Shown: positions 9,794 through 19,277, counted from the stretch's first letter. The stretch: DNA of 64,000 nucleotides from JAGXRK01 sp963714415 (GCA_963714415.1 CAVQOL010000001.1:496001-560000), one strand, 5' to 3'. Numbers and translations: made by a program. Notes: generated by a model from the letters alone, not told the origin.

Positions 9794-11167
9794 TTGAAGT
9801 TACCTTATTTAAAATACACACCGAAAGAACTTTTAAATTTTAAAGGTTCTTCCCGTTCCGAAAAAGCAAAGAAAAATATTATTCTTCTTTTTATTCTTAA
9901 CTTTTTCAACTTTATTGCAATAATGGCACTGGTGCCGGTTAGCATAGGATATCTGGGCGAAGTTGAATATGGTATATGGCTCACCTTGCATTCTATTTTA
10001 ATGTGGCTCGTTAACCTGGATTTCGGATTAGGCAACGGTTTGCGAAACAAACTCGCCGAAGCTTTTGCACATAATGATATTAAGCTTGCCCGAAGCTATG
10101 TCAGCACTGCTTATGCAATCTTTTCTACCGGATTGCTATTGGTTATCATCCTTTATCTCATTATTCACCCATTTATTAACTGGGCTGTGCTTCTAAATGC
10201 TCCGCAGGAGTATTTTTATTCACTCAATAAGCTTGTACTTTTTGTTTTTGTTCTTTTCTGCATTCATTTTTTGCTCAGACTTCTTTCAAGCATAATAAAT
10301 GCTGACCAGAGACCTGCTGTAAACGGCGTAATTAGTTTAAGCATAAATGGATTAACTCTTCTTGCTGTAATTTTATTATCACATCTTTATGACAAGTCTT
10401 TGCTTACGTACGGAATTCTTTCGGGATTTGTTCCAGTGCTGGTATTTCTTACAGGCAGTGTTATAATGTTTTTAAGAATGTACAAAAAAATCTCCCCAAG
10501 GTTTAAATTTGTTAATTTGAAGTATTCCTCGGCATTAATAAAGCTTGGAATGCAGTTCTTCATTATTCAGATCGCTGGCCTTATAATTTTCACTACAGGA
10601 AATATAATTATCACTCAATTGTTCGGACCTGCCTCTGTAACGGTTTATAATGTTGCATATAAATATTTTTATCTGGCACCAATGGTTTTTAATGTGATAA
10701 TTGCTCCCTTCTGGTCTGCGTTTACCGAGGCGTATGTAAAACAGGAATATGACTGGATAAAAAATATGATGAGAAAGCTGATATTTTTCTGGGTTAGTCT
10801 TTCCACCATTGTGGTATTAATGATTGTATTTTCAGATACGGTTTATGCCCTTTGGGTAGGAGAAGAAATTGAGGTGCCGTTCCTTCTTTCAATCTTAACC
10901 GGCTTATTTGTTATAATCGCAAACTGGAATAATGTTTTTGTTTACTTCCTAAATGGAGTCGGAAAAGTACGGCTTCAGTTTTATTATTCAATTATAGCTG
11001 CTATTGCAAACATTCCGCTATCAATTTTTCTCGCAAAAAACATGAATATGGGAATAAGCGGTGTAATGCTCTCAACAGTTATTACTCTATTAATTGCCTC
11101 GGTTTGGGCTCCAATTCAATACTATAAAATAATACACCAAACGGCTGAAGGCATCTGGAATAAGTAA
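9794..11167 (+). CDS. Second polysaccharide flippase (Wzx/MOP-like)
   Basis: A 457-residue integral membrane protein with multiple helices, predicted start TTG at 9794. Motifs such as VPVSIGYLGEVEYGIWLTLHSILMWLVNLDFGLGNGLRNKLAEA near the N-terminus (residues ~45-90) are characteristic of the MATE-like O-antigen flippase subgroup. Later segments include AGLIIFTTGNIIITQLFGP and VFVYFLNGVGKVRLQ. It differs clearly from the flippase at 6201, so the locus may make two glycans, or one of the two may serve another lipid carrier. A 149-base AT-rich gap precedes it and probably holds its own promoter. Confidence 0.88.
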   Translation: MKLPYLKYTPKELLNFKGSSRSEKAKKNIILLFILNFFNFIAIMALVPVSIGYLGEVEYGIWLTLHSILMWLVNLDFGLGNGLRNKLAEAFAHNDIKLARSYVSTAYAIFSTGLLLVIILYLIIHPFINWAVLLNAPQEYFYSLNKLVLFVFVLFCIHFLLRLLSSIINADQRPAVNGVISLSINGLTLLAVILLSHLYDKSLLTYGILSGFVPVLVFLTGSVIMFLRMYKKISPRFKFVNLKYSSALIKLGMQFFIIQIAGLIIFTTGNIIITQLFGPASVTVYNVAYKYFYLAPMVFNVIIAPFWSAFTEAYVKQEYDWIKNMMRKLIFFWVSLSTIVVLMIVFSDTVYALWVGEEIEVPFLLSILTGLFVIIANWNNVFVYFLNGVGKVRLQFYYSIIAAIANIPLSIFLAKNMNMGISGVMLSTVITLLIASVWAPIQYYKIIHQTAEGIWNK

Positions 11168-11168
11168 G

Positions 11169-11954
11169 ATGAAATGTAAGATTTGTAAATCATCCTCATC
11201 ATTGGCTTTTAAAGAAAAAGTTCTAAAGAAATATGATGCGGAATTTTTTCAGTGTAACGGATGCGGATACCTTTTTTCTGAAGAACCTCATTGGTTAGAT
11301 GAGGCTTACAGTGGTGCCATAACATATTCTGACACGGGAATCATTGAAAGAAATATTAAGTTCTCAAAGATTTGTACGGTGATCATTGATCTTTATTTTA
11401 ATCACAAAGCCAAGTTTATGGATTATGCTGGTGGTTACGGCTTATTTACAAGAATGATGCGCGATATAGGATTTGATTTCTATTGGACAGATCTGTACTG
11501 TGAAAATCTTTTTGCAAAAGGATTTGAGCATGATGAAAAGGTTGATTCAAAGTTTGAAATAGTAACTGCTTTTGAAGTGTTTGAACATTTTGTTGATCCT
11601 GTTGTTGAATTAGAAAAGATTTTAAATTTTAGTAATAATGTTATTTTTTCTACAGAGCTGCTTCCTCAGCCAATTCCAGATCCCAAAAAATGGTGGTATT
11701 ATTCGTTTATACACGGACAGCACCTCTCTTTTTATACATATAAAAGCCTTTCACTTTTAGCAAAAAGATTCAACTTGAATTTTTACTCAATGGGAAACAT
11801 TCACATAATTACAGATAAAAAACTTAATGAGTTTCTTCTAAAATTAACAAAGAAAGCGAGCCTGTTATTTCTTTTTAACGTTCTGAAGTTCCGGTATAAA
11901 AGTAAAACCTTCGATGATCATTTATTAATGTCTAAATCAAAGTCTCAATCCTAA
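11169..11954 (+). CDS. Class I methyltransferase with N-terminal zinc-ribbon motif
   Basis: A 261-residue protein. The N-terminus has CKICK and, about 22 residues later, CNGCGYLFSE, a CxxC...CxxC pair as in the putative zinc-binding domain that precedes sugar C-methyltransferase domains. The SAM-binding region reads FMDYAGGYGLFTRMMRDIG, and FEIVTAFEVFEHFVDPVVELEK is the acidic post-motif. Proteins of this shape act on nucleotide-linked or glycan sugars; the exact substrate is unknown. It starts one base after the flippase stop, so the two are probably cotranscribed. It is the last gene of the polysaccharide locus. Confidence 0.85.
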   Translation: MKCKICKSSSSLAFKEKVLKKYDAEFFQCNGCGYLFSEEPHWLDEAYSGAITYSDTGIIERNIKFSKICTVIIDLYFNHKAKFMDYAGGYGLFTRMMRDIGFDFYWTDLYCENLFAKGFEHDEKVDSKFEIVTAFEVFEHFVDPVVELEKILNFSNNVIFSTELLPQPIPDPKKWWYYSFIHGQHLSFYTYKSLSLLAKRFNLNFYSMGNIHIITDKKLNEFLLKLTKKASLLFLFNVLKFRYKSKTFDDHLLMSKSKSQS

Positions 11955-12086
11955 TATAAATTATCCTTAATTCAACCCTTTATTTAATCACTCATTTCAC
12001 CCGCTCATCATAATTAAAAGACTTTCAGCAGCAAACATTCGTTCTTTTGTAACAAAAATATTTCCGTTACCGTCTTTAAGAGTGAA

Positions 12087-12620
12087 ATGAGTCAGTTGAT
12101 AACATTTAAATATTTAACAAACAAGCATAAAGACCTGATCTACAGGCACGCTGTCTATATGCTTAAAAATCAGATGGATGCTGAAGAAGTAGTTCAGGAT
12201 GTTTTACTAAGAATGTGGAACAATCTTGGCAAATTTAACCTGTTGAGCGCAAAAGCCTGGTTGATGCGTACGACTCATAATTTGTGTCTCGATTACATAA
12301 GACGAAACAATAGTTTGAACAAGCGTGAGCCGTTAATAAGCGAAAGCTTTGAAAACAGGATGAAAGATGAATCCATTGAGGGGAATCCGGATTCTCTGAT
12401 GAATAAGAATTTCATCAAAGAAAATATTATGTCGGCAGTTGAAAATTTACCTGAACGACTAAAGACACCCTTTGTTATGTATCAGATTGATGGGCTTAAG
12501 TATAAAGAAATAAGTAAAATTCTTGATATACCCATGAGCAGTGTTAAAATAAATATTTTGAGAGCAAGGCAACAGCTAAGAAAAGAGTTGAAAGAATATG
12601 AAACAGAAAAAAGTATTTGA
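12087..12620 (+). CDS. ECF-type RNA polymerase sigma factor
   Basis: A 177-residue sigma-70 family factor with only regions 2 and 4. Region 2 shows HAVYMLKNQMDAEEVVQDVLLRMWNNL and TTHNLCLDYIRRN. Region 4 shows LPERLKTPFVMYQIDGLKYKEISKILDIPMSSVKINILRARQQL, a clear helix-turn-helix. It would direct RNA polymerase to a small set of promoters, probably in response to an envelope signal. The next gene overlaps its 3' end by 23 bases and encodes a likely membrane anti-sigma factor, followed by two DUF4252 exported proteins, an arrangement known from Bacteroidota. Confidence 0.95.
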   Translation: MSQLITFKYLTNKHKDLIYRHAVYMLKNQMDAEEVVQDVLLRMWNNLGKFNLLSAKAWLMRTTHNLCLDYIRRNNSLNKREPLISESFENRMKDESIEGNPDSLMNKNFIKENIMSAVENLPERLKTPFVMYQIDGLKYKEISKILDIPMSSVKINILRARQQLRKELKEYETEKSI

Positions 12621-13136
12621 AATAACTCCTCAACTGGAAGAGAAAATCATTGCTTCTGCTTACGGTGAGGGAAATATTCTTGATAATCTTAAGGTAAGAC
12701 ATGCAATTAAAAATTCTATTTATGCACATGAACTTTACGAGCAGCATAAAAATATTGCAGAAACATTTAATCGATTTGAGCTTCAGAAATGTCCGGAGAG
12801 AGTAATTAAATCTGTTGAAGAACAGGTTCAACGAAAAGTCTGCAAAAATTAAATTATACGAAATTATCAGGCCGGCAATTACATTTACAATGCTTGCCGC
12901 GGCAATGATTACGGCAGTAATAACTTTCTCAGTCAGATAATCAAACAAATAAAAGAATGTTCAGCAGTGAAGAAATTCGGTTTGCAAAAGAACAGATACA
13001 ATTGTCTTTTGAGCTGATTGGCAAAGTAATGAACAAAACCGAAAATGAAATAACACCAAAAATTATAAATGAAAAAGTAGGTAATCCGCTTAACAAAGGA
13101 TTGCCAGTTATTAACAACTCTACCACAGGAGGATAA
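12598..13136 (+). CDS. Membrane anti-sigma-factor-like protein, two frameshifts
   Basis: Only the first 79 residues are open in one frame, but the other frames restore a sensible ~178-residue protein. A cytoplasmic part (EITPQLEEKIIASAYGEG) runs to EEQVQR; KSAKIKLYEIIRP then leads into a transmembrane helix, ITFTMLAAAMITAVITF; and an outer part (SSEEIRFAKEQIQLSFELIGKVMN) ends two bases before the next ATG. The joins need one A removed at 12834-12837 and one T at about 12925-12929. The topology (cytoplasmic domain, one helix, outer tail) and the overlap with the sigma gene fit an anti-sigma factor. No zinc-binding ZAS motif is visible, so the function is inferred from position. Confidence 0.68.
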
Positions 13137-13137
13137 A

Positions 13138-13686
13138 ATGAAAAATCTAAAAAAATATCTCGTGCTTGCTTTTGCATTGTCTGCATTTGCAATAAATGCA
13201 CAGGATGTAACCAAAGAACCCGGATATGTTGATTTCGGGGATCTTGCAAAGTTTGAAAATTCTAAGGGTGTAACAGAAGTCTTTCTTGAAGAAGACCTTC
13301 TTTCTGTTGTTGCGGATCTAACTTCTGAAAGCGATCCTGCATTAACCGAGCTTCTGAAAGGACTTAAGCTTGTTAAAGCCAACGTATATAAAATGGATGG
13401 CTATAATGCAGAGCTCGACAAAAAAATTACCGAGATTGATAAAAAATTAACTTCGACTAACTGGAAAAGAATCGTTAAGACAAAAGAAGAAAAAGAAACC
13501 GCAACTGTTTATATAAAGTTCGGCGCTAATAAAAAAGATATAGTCGGACTTGCGGTTATGGCAATTGAAGAAGACGGTGAAGCGGCTTTTGTAAATATTG
13601 TAGGAAGAATTGATATGAAAGCTATCGGCAAGCTTGGTAAAAATTTAAACATACCAAATCTTGATAAAATTAAAGACGAAATGTAA
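13138..13686 (+). CDS. DUF4252 family exported protein
   Basis: A 182-residue protein with a cleavable signal peptide (KKYLVLAFALSAFAINAQ, cleavage near residue 21). The mature part has YVDFGDLAKFEN, FLEEDLLSVVADL, LKGLKLVKANVYKMDG and WKRIVKTKEEKETATVYIKFG, the pattern of DUF4252. Members commonly lie in ECF sigma/anti-sigma operons in Bacteroidota, and their biochemical role is unknown. An AGGAGG-like site overlaps the end of the upstream gene. The following DUF4252-like lipoprotein starts two bases after its stop. Confidence 0.85.
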   Translation: MKNLKKYLVLAFALSAFAINAQDVTKEPGYVDFGDLAKFENSKGVTEVFLEEDLLSVVADLTSESDPALTELLKGLKLVKANVYKMDGYNAELDKKITEIDKKLTSTNWKRIVKTKEEKETATVYIKFGANKKDIVGLAVMAIEEDGEAAFVNIVGRIDMKAIGKLGKNLNIPNLDKIKDEM

Positions 13687-13688
13687 AA

Positions 13689-14228
13689 ATGAAAACGAAA
13701 CATTTAACCCTGGCTTTAATAATTGCCTTCACTTCGCTCTTTCTTACAGGCTGTTTCGGAGTGAATGAAAAGTTCACAGAGATTCGTAATAATATTATGA
13801 GTTCTGTCGACGGGTCATACAAGACTGATATGCAGTTTGCTCTTGGCTCTGTTAGTCTTACTTTCAGTCGCTGGATCGCTGGTTTGGATGAAAATGATAA
13901 ATTTGCATCTGAACTTCTCAAAGAAATATCCGGAGTACAGGTCGGAATCTATAAGAAAACGGACAGAAACGTTAGTTCCCCCGACTTTAAAACCATGCAG
14001 GGACTCGACCGGACAATGAAAAGCAATGGCTGGAAGTGCATTGTAAGAAACTATGAGAATAATTCATCCTCTGCCATCTATGTGAATAGCAATAAAGATT
14101 TGATTTTGAATAAAATATTTGTTGTGAACTTCGATAACGAAGAGCTGGTTCTAGTAGAGGTTGAAGGAAATCTGAAGCAGTTAATTGCAAAAGCAATTGC
14201 AGAGAGAAATCTGGCTCTAAATTATTGA
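13689..14228 (+). CDS. DUF4252-like lipoprotein
   Basis: A 179-residue protein with a lipoprotein signal (ALIIAFTSLFLTGC, lipobox LTGC, Cys at ~21). The mature region repeats the pattern of the preceding gene: VQVGIYKKTD, then LDRTMKSNGWKCIVRN and AIYVNSNKDLILNKIFVVNFDNEELVLVEVEGNL. The pair therefore looks like a DUF4252 duplication in which one copy is lipid-anchored and the other soluble. It is the last gene of the sigma-factor operon, closed by the hairpin at 14239-14272. Confidence 0.78.
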   Translation: MKTKHLTLALIIAFTSLFLTGCFGVNEKFTEIRNNIMSSVDGSYKTDMQFALGSVSLTFSRWIAGLDENDKFASELLKEISGVQVGIYKKTDRNVSSPDFKTMQGLDRTMKSNGWKCIVRNYENNSSSAIYVNSNKDLILNKIFVVNFDNEELVLVEVEGNLKQLIAKAIAERNLALNY

Positions 14229-14238
14229 TTTTAATGCG

Positions 14239-14272
14239 GCAGATGACACAGCCACAAATCTGTGTCATCTGC
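14239..14272. terminator. Bidirectional terminator hairpin between convergent genes
   Basis: A perfect 13-bp stem, GCAGATGACACAG with CTGTGTCATCTGC, around an 8-base loop. It lies 11 bases after the plus-strand stop at 14228 and 22 bases before the minus-strand stop at 14294. Only a short T-rich tail (TTATTT) follows, so termination strength is uncertain. Confidence 0.7.
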
Positions 14273-14293
14273 TTATTTCCAATTAATGCTTTT

Positions 14294-15144
14294 TTAAAAC
14301 CCATCCTCACTCAGATTTCGTTCTTCAACATTTCCGTACTTCTTTGCAATTTCTCTTATTTCATCTGCTTTGCCGATCAAAACAAACTGCAGATTATCTT
14401 TAGGAAAATATTTTTTAATCAGCTCGTTTGCTCTTTCAACAGTCATTTCATCAACAGCTTTTTCAAAATCATTTATGTACGAATCTTCCAATCCATAAAC
14501 ATATTTCTGAGCTAAAAATCCTGCAAGAGATCCTGCCGTTTCATAGTCCGGAGGAAATTGTCCTTTTACATAATTCTTTGCTGATTTTAGAGTTGGTTCA
14601 TCAATGCCCTTTTCAAAAAGTCTGCTATATGTTTTTAGAGCAAGATCAACAGCCGCTTCCGTATTTTTTGTTTGGGTAAATGTGCTGATATAAAAGGTAC
14701 CCGCATATTTATACTGGGTAAAGCGACTTCCTGCACCGTAAGTTAATCCGGCGTTCACCCTTAGTTCATCATTCAGCCATGAAGTAAATCTACCTCCAAG
14801 AATTGTGTTAACAACATCAATCTGTGTTTGATCATCGTTGTCCATTTTTGTTCCATATCCGCCGATAAGAAAAGTTGTTTCGAACGAATTATCCTTATTA
14901 ATCAGATAAACAGCGGCGTCTTTAAATGGAGTGTTGGCCATTCTTATATCTATTATCATTTTAGGTGATTCGTTTTTCCATCCGCCAAAATATTTTTTAA
15001 TTAACTCTTTCATTTCAGATGTATTAAAATCACCAACAACCGCTATTGCCGAACTTTCCGGTCTGTAGTTTGCATTATAGAATTCTTTTACTTTTTCTAA
15101 AGAAAGTCCACCGATTCCTGCTTTTGTTCCGCTAACAGAACCAG
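14294..15144 (-). pseudogene. C-terminal part of an M16 non-catalytic peptidase subunit (second copy)
   Basis: Frame from ~15140 to the stop at 14294 encodes the C-terminal ~280 residues of an M16 family protein: SGTKAGIGG, KVKEFYNANYRPESSAIAVVGDFNTSEMKEL, LRVNAGLTYGAGSRF, then a native end at NVEERNLSEDGF. It has no N-terminal domain of its own. It directly follows, out of phase, the truncated copy at 15145-16531; the two repeat the same ~757 bases. Either an ancestral gene underwent an internal tandem duplication, two tandem genes recombined, or the assembly joined two strain variants. Confidence 0.7.
14382..15138 (-). repeat. Tandem repeat copy A inside the M16 locus
   Basis: About 757 bases that match 15146-15903 with only scattered substitutions (well over 90% identical by eye). 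A 7-base spacer (15139-15145) separates the copies. The offset between copies is 764 bases at the low end and 765 at the high end, because copy B has one extra base near 15509. Confidence 0.85.
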
Positions 15145-16531
15145 GACAAATTGCAGATTATCTTTAGGAAAATATTTTTTAATCAGCTCGTTTGCTCTTT
15201 CAACAGTCATTTCATCAACAGCTTTTTCAAAATCATTTATATACGAATCTTCCAATCCATAAACATATTTCTGAGCTAAAAATCCTGCGAGCGATCCTGC
15301 GGTTTCATAGTCCGGAGGAAATTGTCCTTTTACATAATTCTTTGCTGATGTCAGGGTTGCTTCATCAATGCCCTTTTCAAAAAGTCTGCTATATGTTTTT
15401 AGAGCAAGATCAACAGCCGCTTCAGTATTTTTTGTTTGAGTAAATGTGCTGATATAAAAAGTACCTGCATATTTATACTGGGCAAAGCGACTTCCAGCAC
15501 CGTAAGTCAAATCCCGCATTCACCCTTAGTTCATCATTAAGCCAGGAAGTAAATCTGCCGCCGAGAATTGTGTTAATAACATCAATCTGTGTTTGATCCT
15601 CGTTGTCCATTTTTGTTCCATATCCGCCGATAAGAAAAGTTGTTTCGAATGAATTGTCTTTATTAATCAGATAAACAGCGGCGTCTTCAAAGGGAGTGTT
15701 AGCCATTCTTATATCGATTATCATTTTAGGTGATTCGTTTTTCCATCCTCCGAAATATTTTACAATTAACTCTTTCATTTCGGATGTATTAAAATCACCA
15801 ACAATAGAAATTGCAGAACTTTCGGGTCTGTAGTTTGCATTATAGAATTCTTTTACTTTTTCTAAAGTAATTCCACCGATTCCAGCCTTTGTTCCGCTAA
15901 CAGGATTGCCATAAGGCGCTTCACCAAAAATATGTTTGTTAAAGTAACTGCCAATAACAGAACGCGGACTTTCTTTTACCTGATCAAATTCGGCGATCCA
16001 TCTTTGCTTTCTTTTTTCTACTTCTTCATTCGGGAAAGTTGGATTTTGTATCACTTCATTAATAACATTAAGAAGTACTTCAAAATTTTCCTTCATTATT
16101 GTAGTGCCTAATCCGGAGTAATCAAGAGTTGCATACGAATTTAAGTTGCTGCCGTAAAAGTTAAAGACAGAGTCTATTTGTGTTTTAGTATAGTGTGCTG
16201 TTCCGAATCTTAGTGCCTCTGCGGTAAACGAAGCTATCCCGGAATGCGGACCATCTTTAATTGCGCCTCCGTCAAAAACTGCTGAGAAAGATATAAGCGG
16301 AACGTCTTTCTTTTCCATCAAATAAATCGTGAGTCCGTTTTCTAAAGTAGTCGTTTCGTAAGAAGGAAGTCGGAACTGGGCAAAAGAAAACGATACCAAA
16401 AACAGACCCAGAATGATTGAATGAATGAATGTCCTTCCGCCATACAGACTCCTTTGAATGGTTGATTGAAAACATTCATTCAAACAGCCATTCACACATT
16501 CCCGTTTCGTTTGACTTGTTAGTTGTTTCAT
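15145..16531 (-). CDS. M16 family peptidase-like subunit (non-catalytic), rearranged 3' end
   Basis: The N-terminal part and most of the C-terminal part of an M16B-like protein of the type that pairs with an HxxEH peptidase. A signal-like segment (IILGLFLVSFSFAQ) precedes LPSYETTTLENGLTIYLMEK. Where catalytic members have HxxEH this one has HSGIASFTAEAL, so it should be the inactive partner. One extra base near 15509-15511 shifts NAGLTYGAGSRF out of frame (NAGFDLRCW). After DNLQFVL at ~15146 the native end is missing and the sequence jumps into the second copy. The start overlaps the upstream peptidase stop by ATGA. Its long basic N-terminal region suggests the true start may be further in. 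Confidence 0.72.
15146..15903 (-). repeat. Tandem repeat copy B inside the M16 locus
   Basis: Matches 14382-15138 over its whole length. This copy joins smoothly to the N-terminal half of the gene at its high-coordinate end; its low-coordinate end breaks off after the codons for DNLQFVL. Confidence 0.85.
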
Positions 16532-17838
16532 TGTACTTCTTCCTCCGTATTCAGAATGCCAACTGTTCTGTTCTGTTTTGTAAAATATTTTGCTGCTACG
16601 TTTTTAATATCATCAGCAGTTACTTTTTTATAATCATCCGGTGCGGTGAAGAGTTTTTTATAATCACCAAAAAATAATTCATACGTGCCGACGGTATTAG
16701 AAATTCCGTTTATTGTTTCCATTGTTCTGTAGAATTCCATCAGCTTTTGATTTTTAACTTTTTGCAGCTCACCTTCGTTTATTCCTTCGTTAATTATTTT
16801 ATCAACTTCATCAATAATCGCTTTTTCAAGTTTTGATGCAGTAACCTCATCGTTGCAGATTCCATAGAAATAAAAAAGTGTTGGATCGAAAGCTTCGCCA
16901 AAATATGTTCCGACCTGCAAAGCAAGTTGTTTATCTTCAATTAGTGAACTATACAATCTTGATGATCTTCCCGTGGATAAAATTGAACTTAAAAGATCTA
17001 GAGCATAATAATCGGCGCTTCCTGTTTCGGGAACGTGGTATGTAATCATCAGATAAGGAGAAGGAACTTCTCTTTTTACAAAAACTCTTTTTTCACCTAA
17101 TTGCGGAGGTTCAACCGTGTGAATCGGTCTCGGCTTTGGTCCGGCCGGAATTGGTTCAAAATATTTTTCAGCCAGTTTTTTTACTTCAGCAAGCTTTACA
17201 TCGCCGCTTATTACAACCAGACAGTTGTTGGGTGCGTAATAAGTATGAAAATAATTTTCCAGGTCGGACTTGGTCCAGTTTTTAATATCAGATTCCCAGC
17301 CGATCACGGACCACATATAAGGGTGTGCAACAAAGGCGGTTGCCTGAACATCCTCCCATAACTGTTGCAGCGGACTGTTTTCAAGCCTGGTTGTTCTTTC
17401 AGAAAGAATAACGCCGCGCTCGCTTTCAATCATTTGCGGATCGAAGTTAAGGTCAGCAATTCTATCTGCTTCAAGATCAAATATCACTTCAACTGCTGTG
17501 CTCGGAAAAAAGTTGGTGTATGCAGTTATGTCTTCAGATGTGTAAGCATTATTAGCACCGCCATTTGCTTCCATAACACGGTCAAATTCTTTCGGTCCGT
17601 ATTTTTTTGCGCCGTTGAACATCATATGCTCGAAGAAATGAGAGATGCCAGTAATACCGATGTACTCGTTGCGTGAGCCGACTTTATAAAACAAATACAT
17701 ATTTGCATTTGGAATTGAACTTTTCTCCAGAACCATTATTTTCATTCCGTTCTTAAGAGTAAAAGTCTGAACATCCTCTGACTGCACCTGTGCGAACAGT
17801 GAAACAGCAGAGATGAGAAAGATTAAAATGTGTTTCAT
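16528..17838 (-). CDS. M16 family zinc metallopeptidase (catalytic subunit)
   Basis: A 436-residue pitrilysin-type peptidase with a short signal peptide (ILIFLISAVSLFAQ). The inverted zinc motif HFFEH is in GISHFFEHMMFNGAKKYG (around residue 65), with the downstream glutamate region LNFDPQMIESERGVILSE. The C-terminal half has YFEPIPAGPKPRP and the usual second inactive alpha/beta repeat. Such peptidases act in the periplasm on unfolded peptides, often as a dimer with a non-catalytic paralogue; that partner is encoded immediately downstream with a 4-base overlap. Length is normal for the M16B group. Confidence 0.94.
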   Translation of the reverse strand: MKHILIFLISAVSLFAQVQSEDVQTFTLKNGMKIMVLEKSSIPNANMYLFYKVGSRNEYIGITGISHFFEHMMFNGAKKYGPKEFDRVMEANGGANNAYTSEDITAYTNFFPSTAVEVIFDLEADRIADLNFDPQMIESERGVILSERTTRLENSPLQQLWEDVQATAFVAHPYMWSVIGWESDIKNWTKSDLENYFHTYYAPNNCLVVISGDVKLAEVKKLAEKYFEPIPAGPKPRPIHTVEPPQLGEKRVFVKREVPSPYLMITYHVPETGSADYYALDLLSSILSTGRSSRLYSSLIEDKQLALQVGTYFGEAFDPTLFYFYGICNDEVTASKLEKAIIDEVDKIINEGINEGELQKVKNQKLMEFYRTMETINGISNTVGTYELFFGDYKKLFTAPDDYKKVTADDIKNVAAKYFTKQNRTVGILNTEEEVQ

Positions 17839-17998
17839 TTTTGCTATCCAGATATTTATTAAATTTTATCTATTAAAAATAGTAATTGTAAAGAGGTAAA
17901 ACACTAAAATTATGTTCTATGGTAAAAAACCCTTATTTGGGTTTTGCTTTCTGTATAAAAAATCACTTACTTAGCATTGAACATCAGGAGACGTGGAT

Positions 17999-19081
17999 AT
18001 GAACCGCTTAAAAAATCTTTCAATTCTCTTTCTTCTAATTATTGTTTTTATTTCCTGCTCGGAGGAAAATCCTGTTGTTTCGGATAGCACGCCCGTCAGC
18101 ACGGGTAACATTCTTGACAGCACAATTATAAACAATCTTATCACTAAAATTACTGCCGGGGATTACGGCTTAATTCACAGTCTGCTTATTTATAAAGATG
18201 ATACATTGGTCGTAGAAGAATATTTTCGCGGTTACAATAGAGAAAGCTTGCACGTTTGTTATTCAGTTACAAAAAGTGTTACCTCGGCTCTTATTGGAAT
18301 AGCAATTGATAAGGACCACATAAGCGGAACAAATCTTAAGATTCTCAATTTCTTTCCCGAATACAGCAACCTCCAGAATCCAAGTGAGTGGAAGAATAAC
18401 ATCACTCTTAATCACGTACTGAGTATGAGTGCCGGGTTTCAGTGGGATGAACTTACAACTCCTTATTCAGATCCGGATAATGATGTAAGAAAACTTATCA
18501 ACAGTTCCGATTGGATAAAGTATGTCCTTGATCTTCCGGTAATCTATCAACCGGGCACAATATTTACTTATAACAGCGGTTGCTCAACCTTGCTTGGTGG
18601 TGTAATTGACAAATCCACGGGTATAAAGGCAGATCAATTTTGTAAAACCAATATTTTTGATCCATTGGAAATTCTTAATTGGAGATGGGAAGTGGGACCG
18701 AATGGCGTAATCGATACATTTGGCGGATTAAGACTGAGATCAATTGATATGTTAAAATTTGGCAGACTATTTTTGCAAAAAGGAAGATGGAATGGAGTTC
18801 CGCTAATAAGCGAGAGCTGGGTAAATACTTCTACCGCAGCAAAAATAAATATAAACAGCTATTCTGAATACGCATACCAGTGGTGGAGATACAGAGATGC
18901 AAGCAGCACAGCGCAGGTTCTGCGGATTAATGATGTTTATTATGCCCTCGGCTGGGGTGGACAATTAATCTGGGTGGTTCCACATCTTGATATGGTTGTG
19001 GTTTCAACGGGAGGTAACTATAACAGCGGTAACGAACCGCTTGACTTTTTTAGAGATTATATTTTGCCCGCGGCTTATTAG
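17999..19081 (+). CDS. Serine hydrolase, beta-lactamase/esterase family (lipoprotein)
   Basis: A 360-residue class C beta-lactamase-like hydrolase. I chose the ATG at 17999 over the GTG at 17993 because AGGAG lies eight bases before it. The N-terminus is a lipoprotein signal ending IVFISCSEE. The catalytic SxxK is in CYSVTKSVTSALIGIAID, the Tyr motif is FTYNSGCSTLLGG (YxS-like, YNS), and GWGGQLIWVVP provides the third region. Such proteins are usually esterases or DD-peptidase relatives; antibiotic hydrolysis should not be assumed. Single gene, divergent from the M16 pair. Confidence 0.85.
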   Translation: MNRLKNLSILFLLIIVFISCSEENPVVSDSTPVSTGNILDSTIINNLITKITAGDYGLIHSLLIYKDDTLVVEEYFRGYNRESLHVCYSVTKSVTSALIGIAIDKDHISGTNLKILNFFPEYSNLQNPSEWKNNITLNHVLSMSAGFQWDELTTPYSDPDNDVRKLINSSDWIKYVLDLPVIYQPGTIFTYNSGCSTLLGGVIDKSTGIKADQFCKTNIFDPLEILNWRWEVGPNGVIDTFGGLRLRSIDMLKFGRLFLQKGRWNGVPLISESWVNTSTAAKININSYSEYAYQWWRYRDASSTAQVLRINDVYYALGWGGQLIWVVPHLDMVVVSTGGNYNSGNEPLDFFRDYILPAAY

Positions 19082-19244
19082 ACAAAGGAAAGGAATCCGT
19101 TCTGATGATTTGATAATCTTAGCAGAAAATATTAAAGTTCACCAAATTATAAAGCATGAATTTATTTCCCTCCTCTTGCCACAACTGATTCCGGGCAAAC
19201 CACGATATTAGTTAAATCCTTATTTTTATAACAATATTGATTAT

Positions 19245-19277
19245 ATTAACACTGTTAATTTTATAAAAGGTGTTAAT
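19245..19277 (+). promoter_or_regulatory. Inverted repeat at the TetR start, probable operator
   Basis: Eight-base arms ATTAACAC and GTGTTAAT, 17 bases apart, directly in front of the GTG start codon of the TetR gene. A palindrome in this position suits self-repression by the encoded regulator. The arm spacing is long for a single dimer site, so two dimers or a looser site are possible. Confidence 0.45.

Noticed and set aside
15473..16531. Loss of HxxEH in the second M16 gene as a sign of decay
   Set aside because: Non-catalytic partner subunits of M16 pairs normally lack this motif; the upstream gene carries it.
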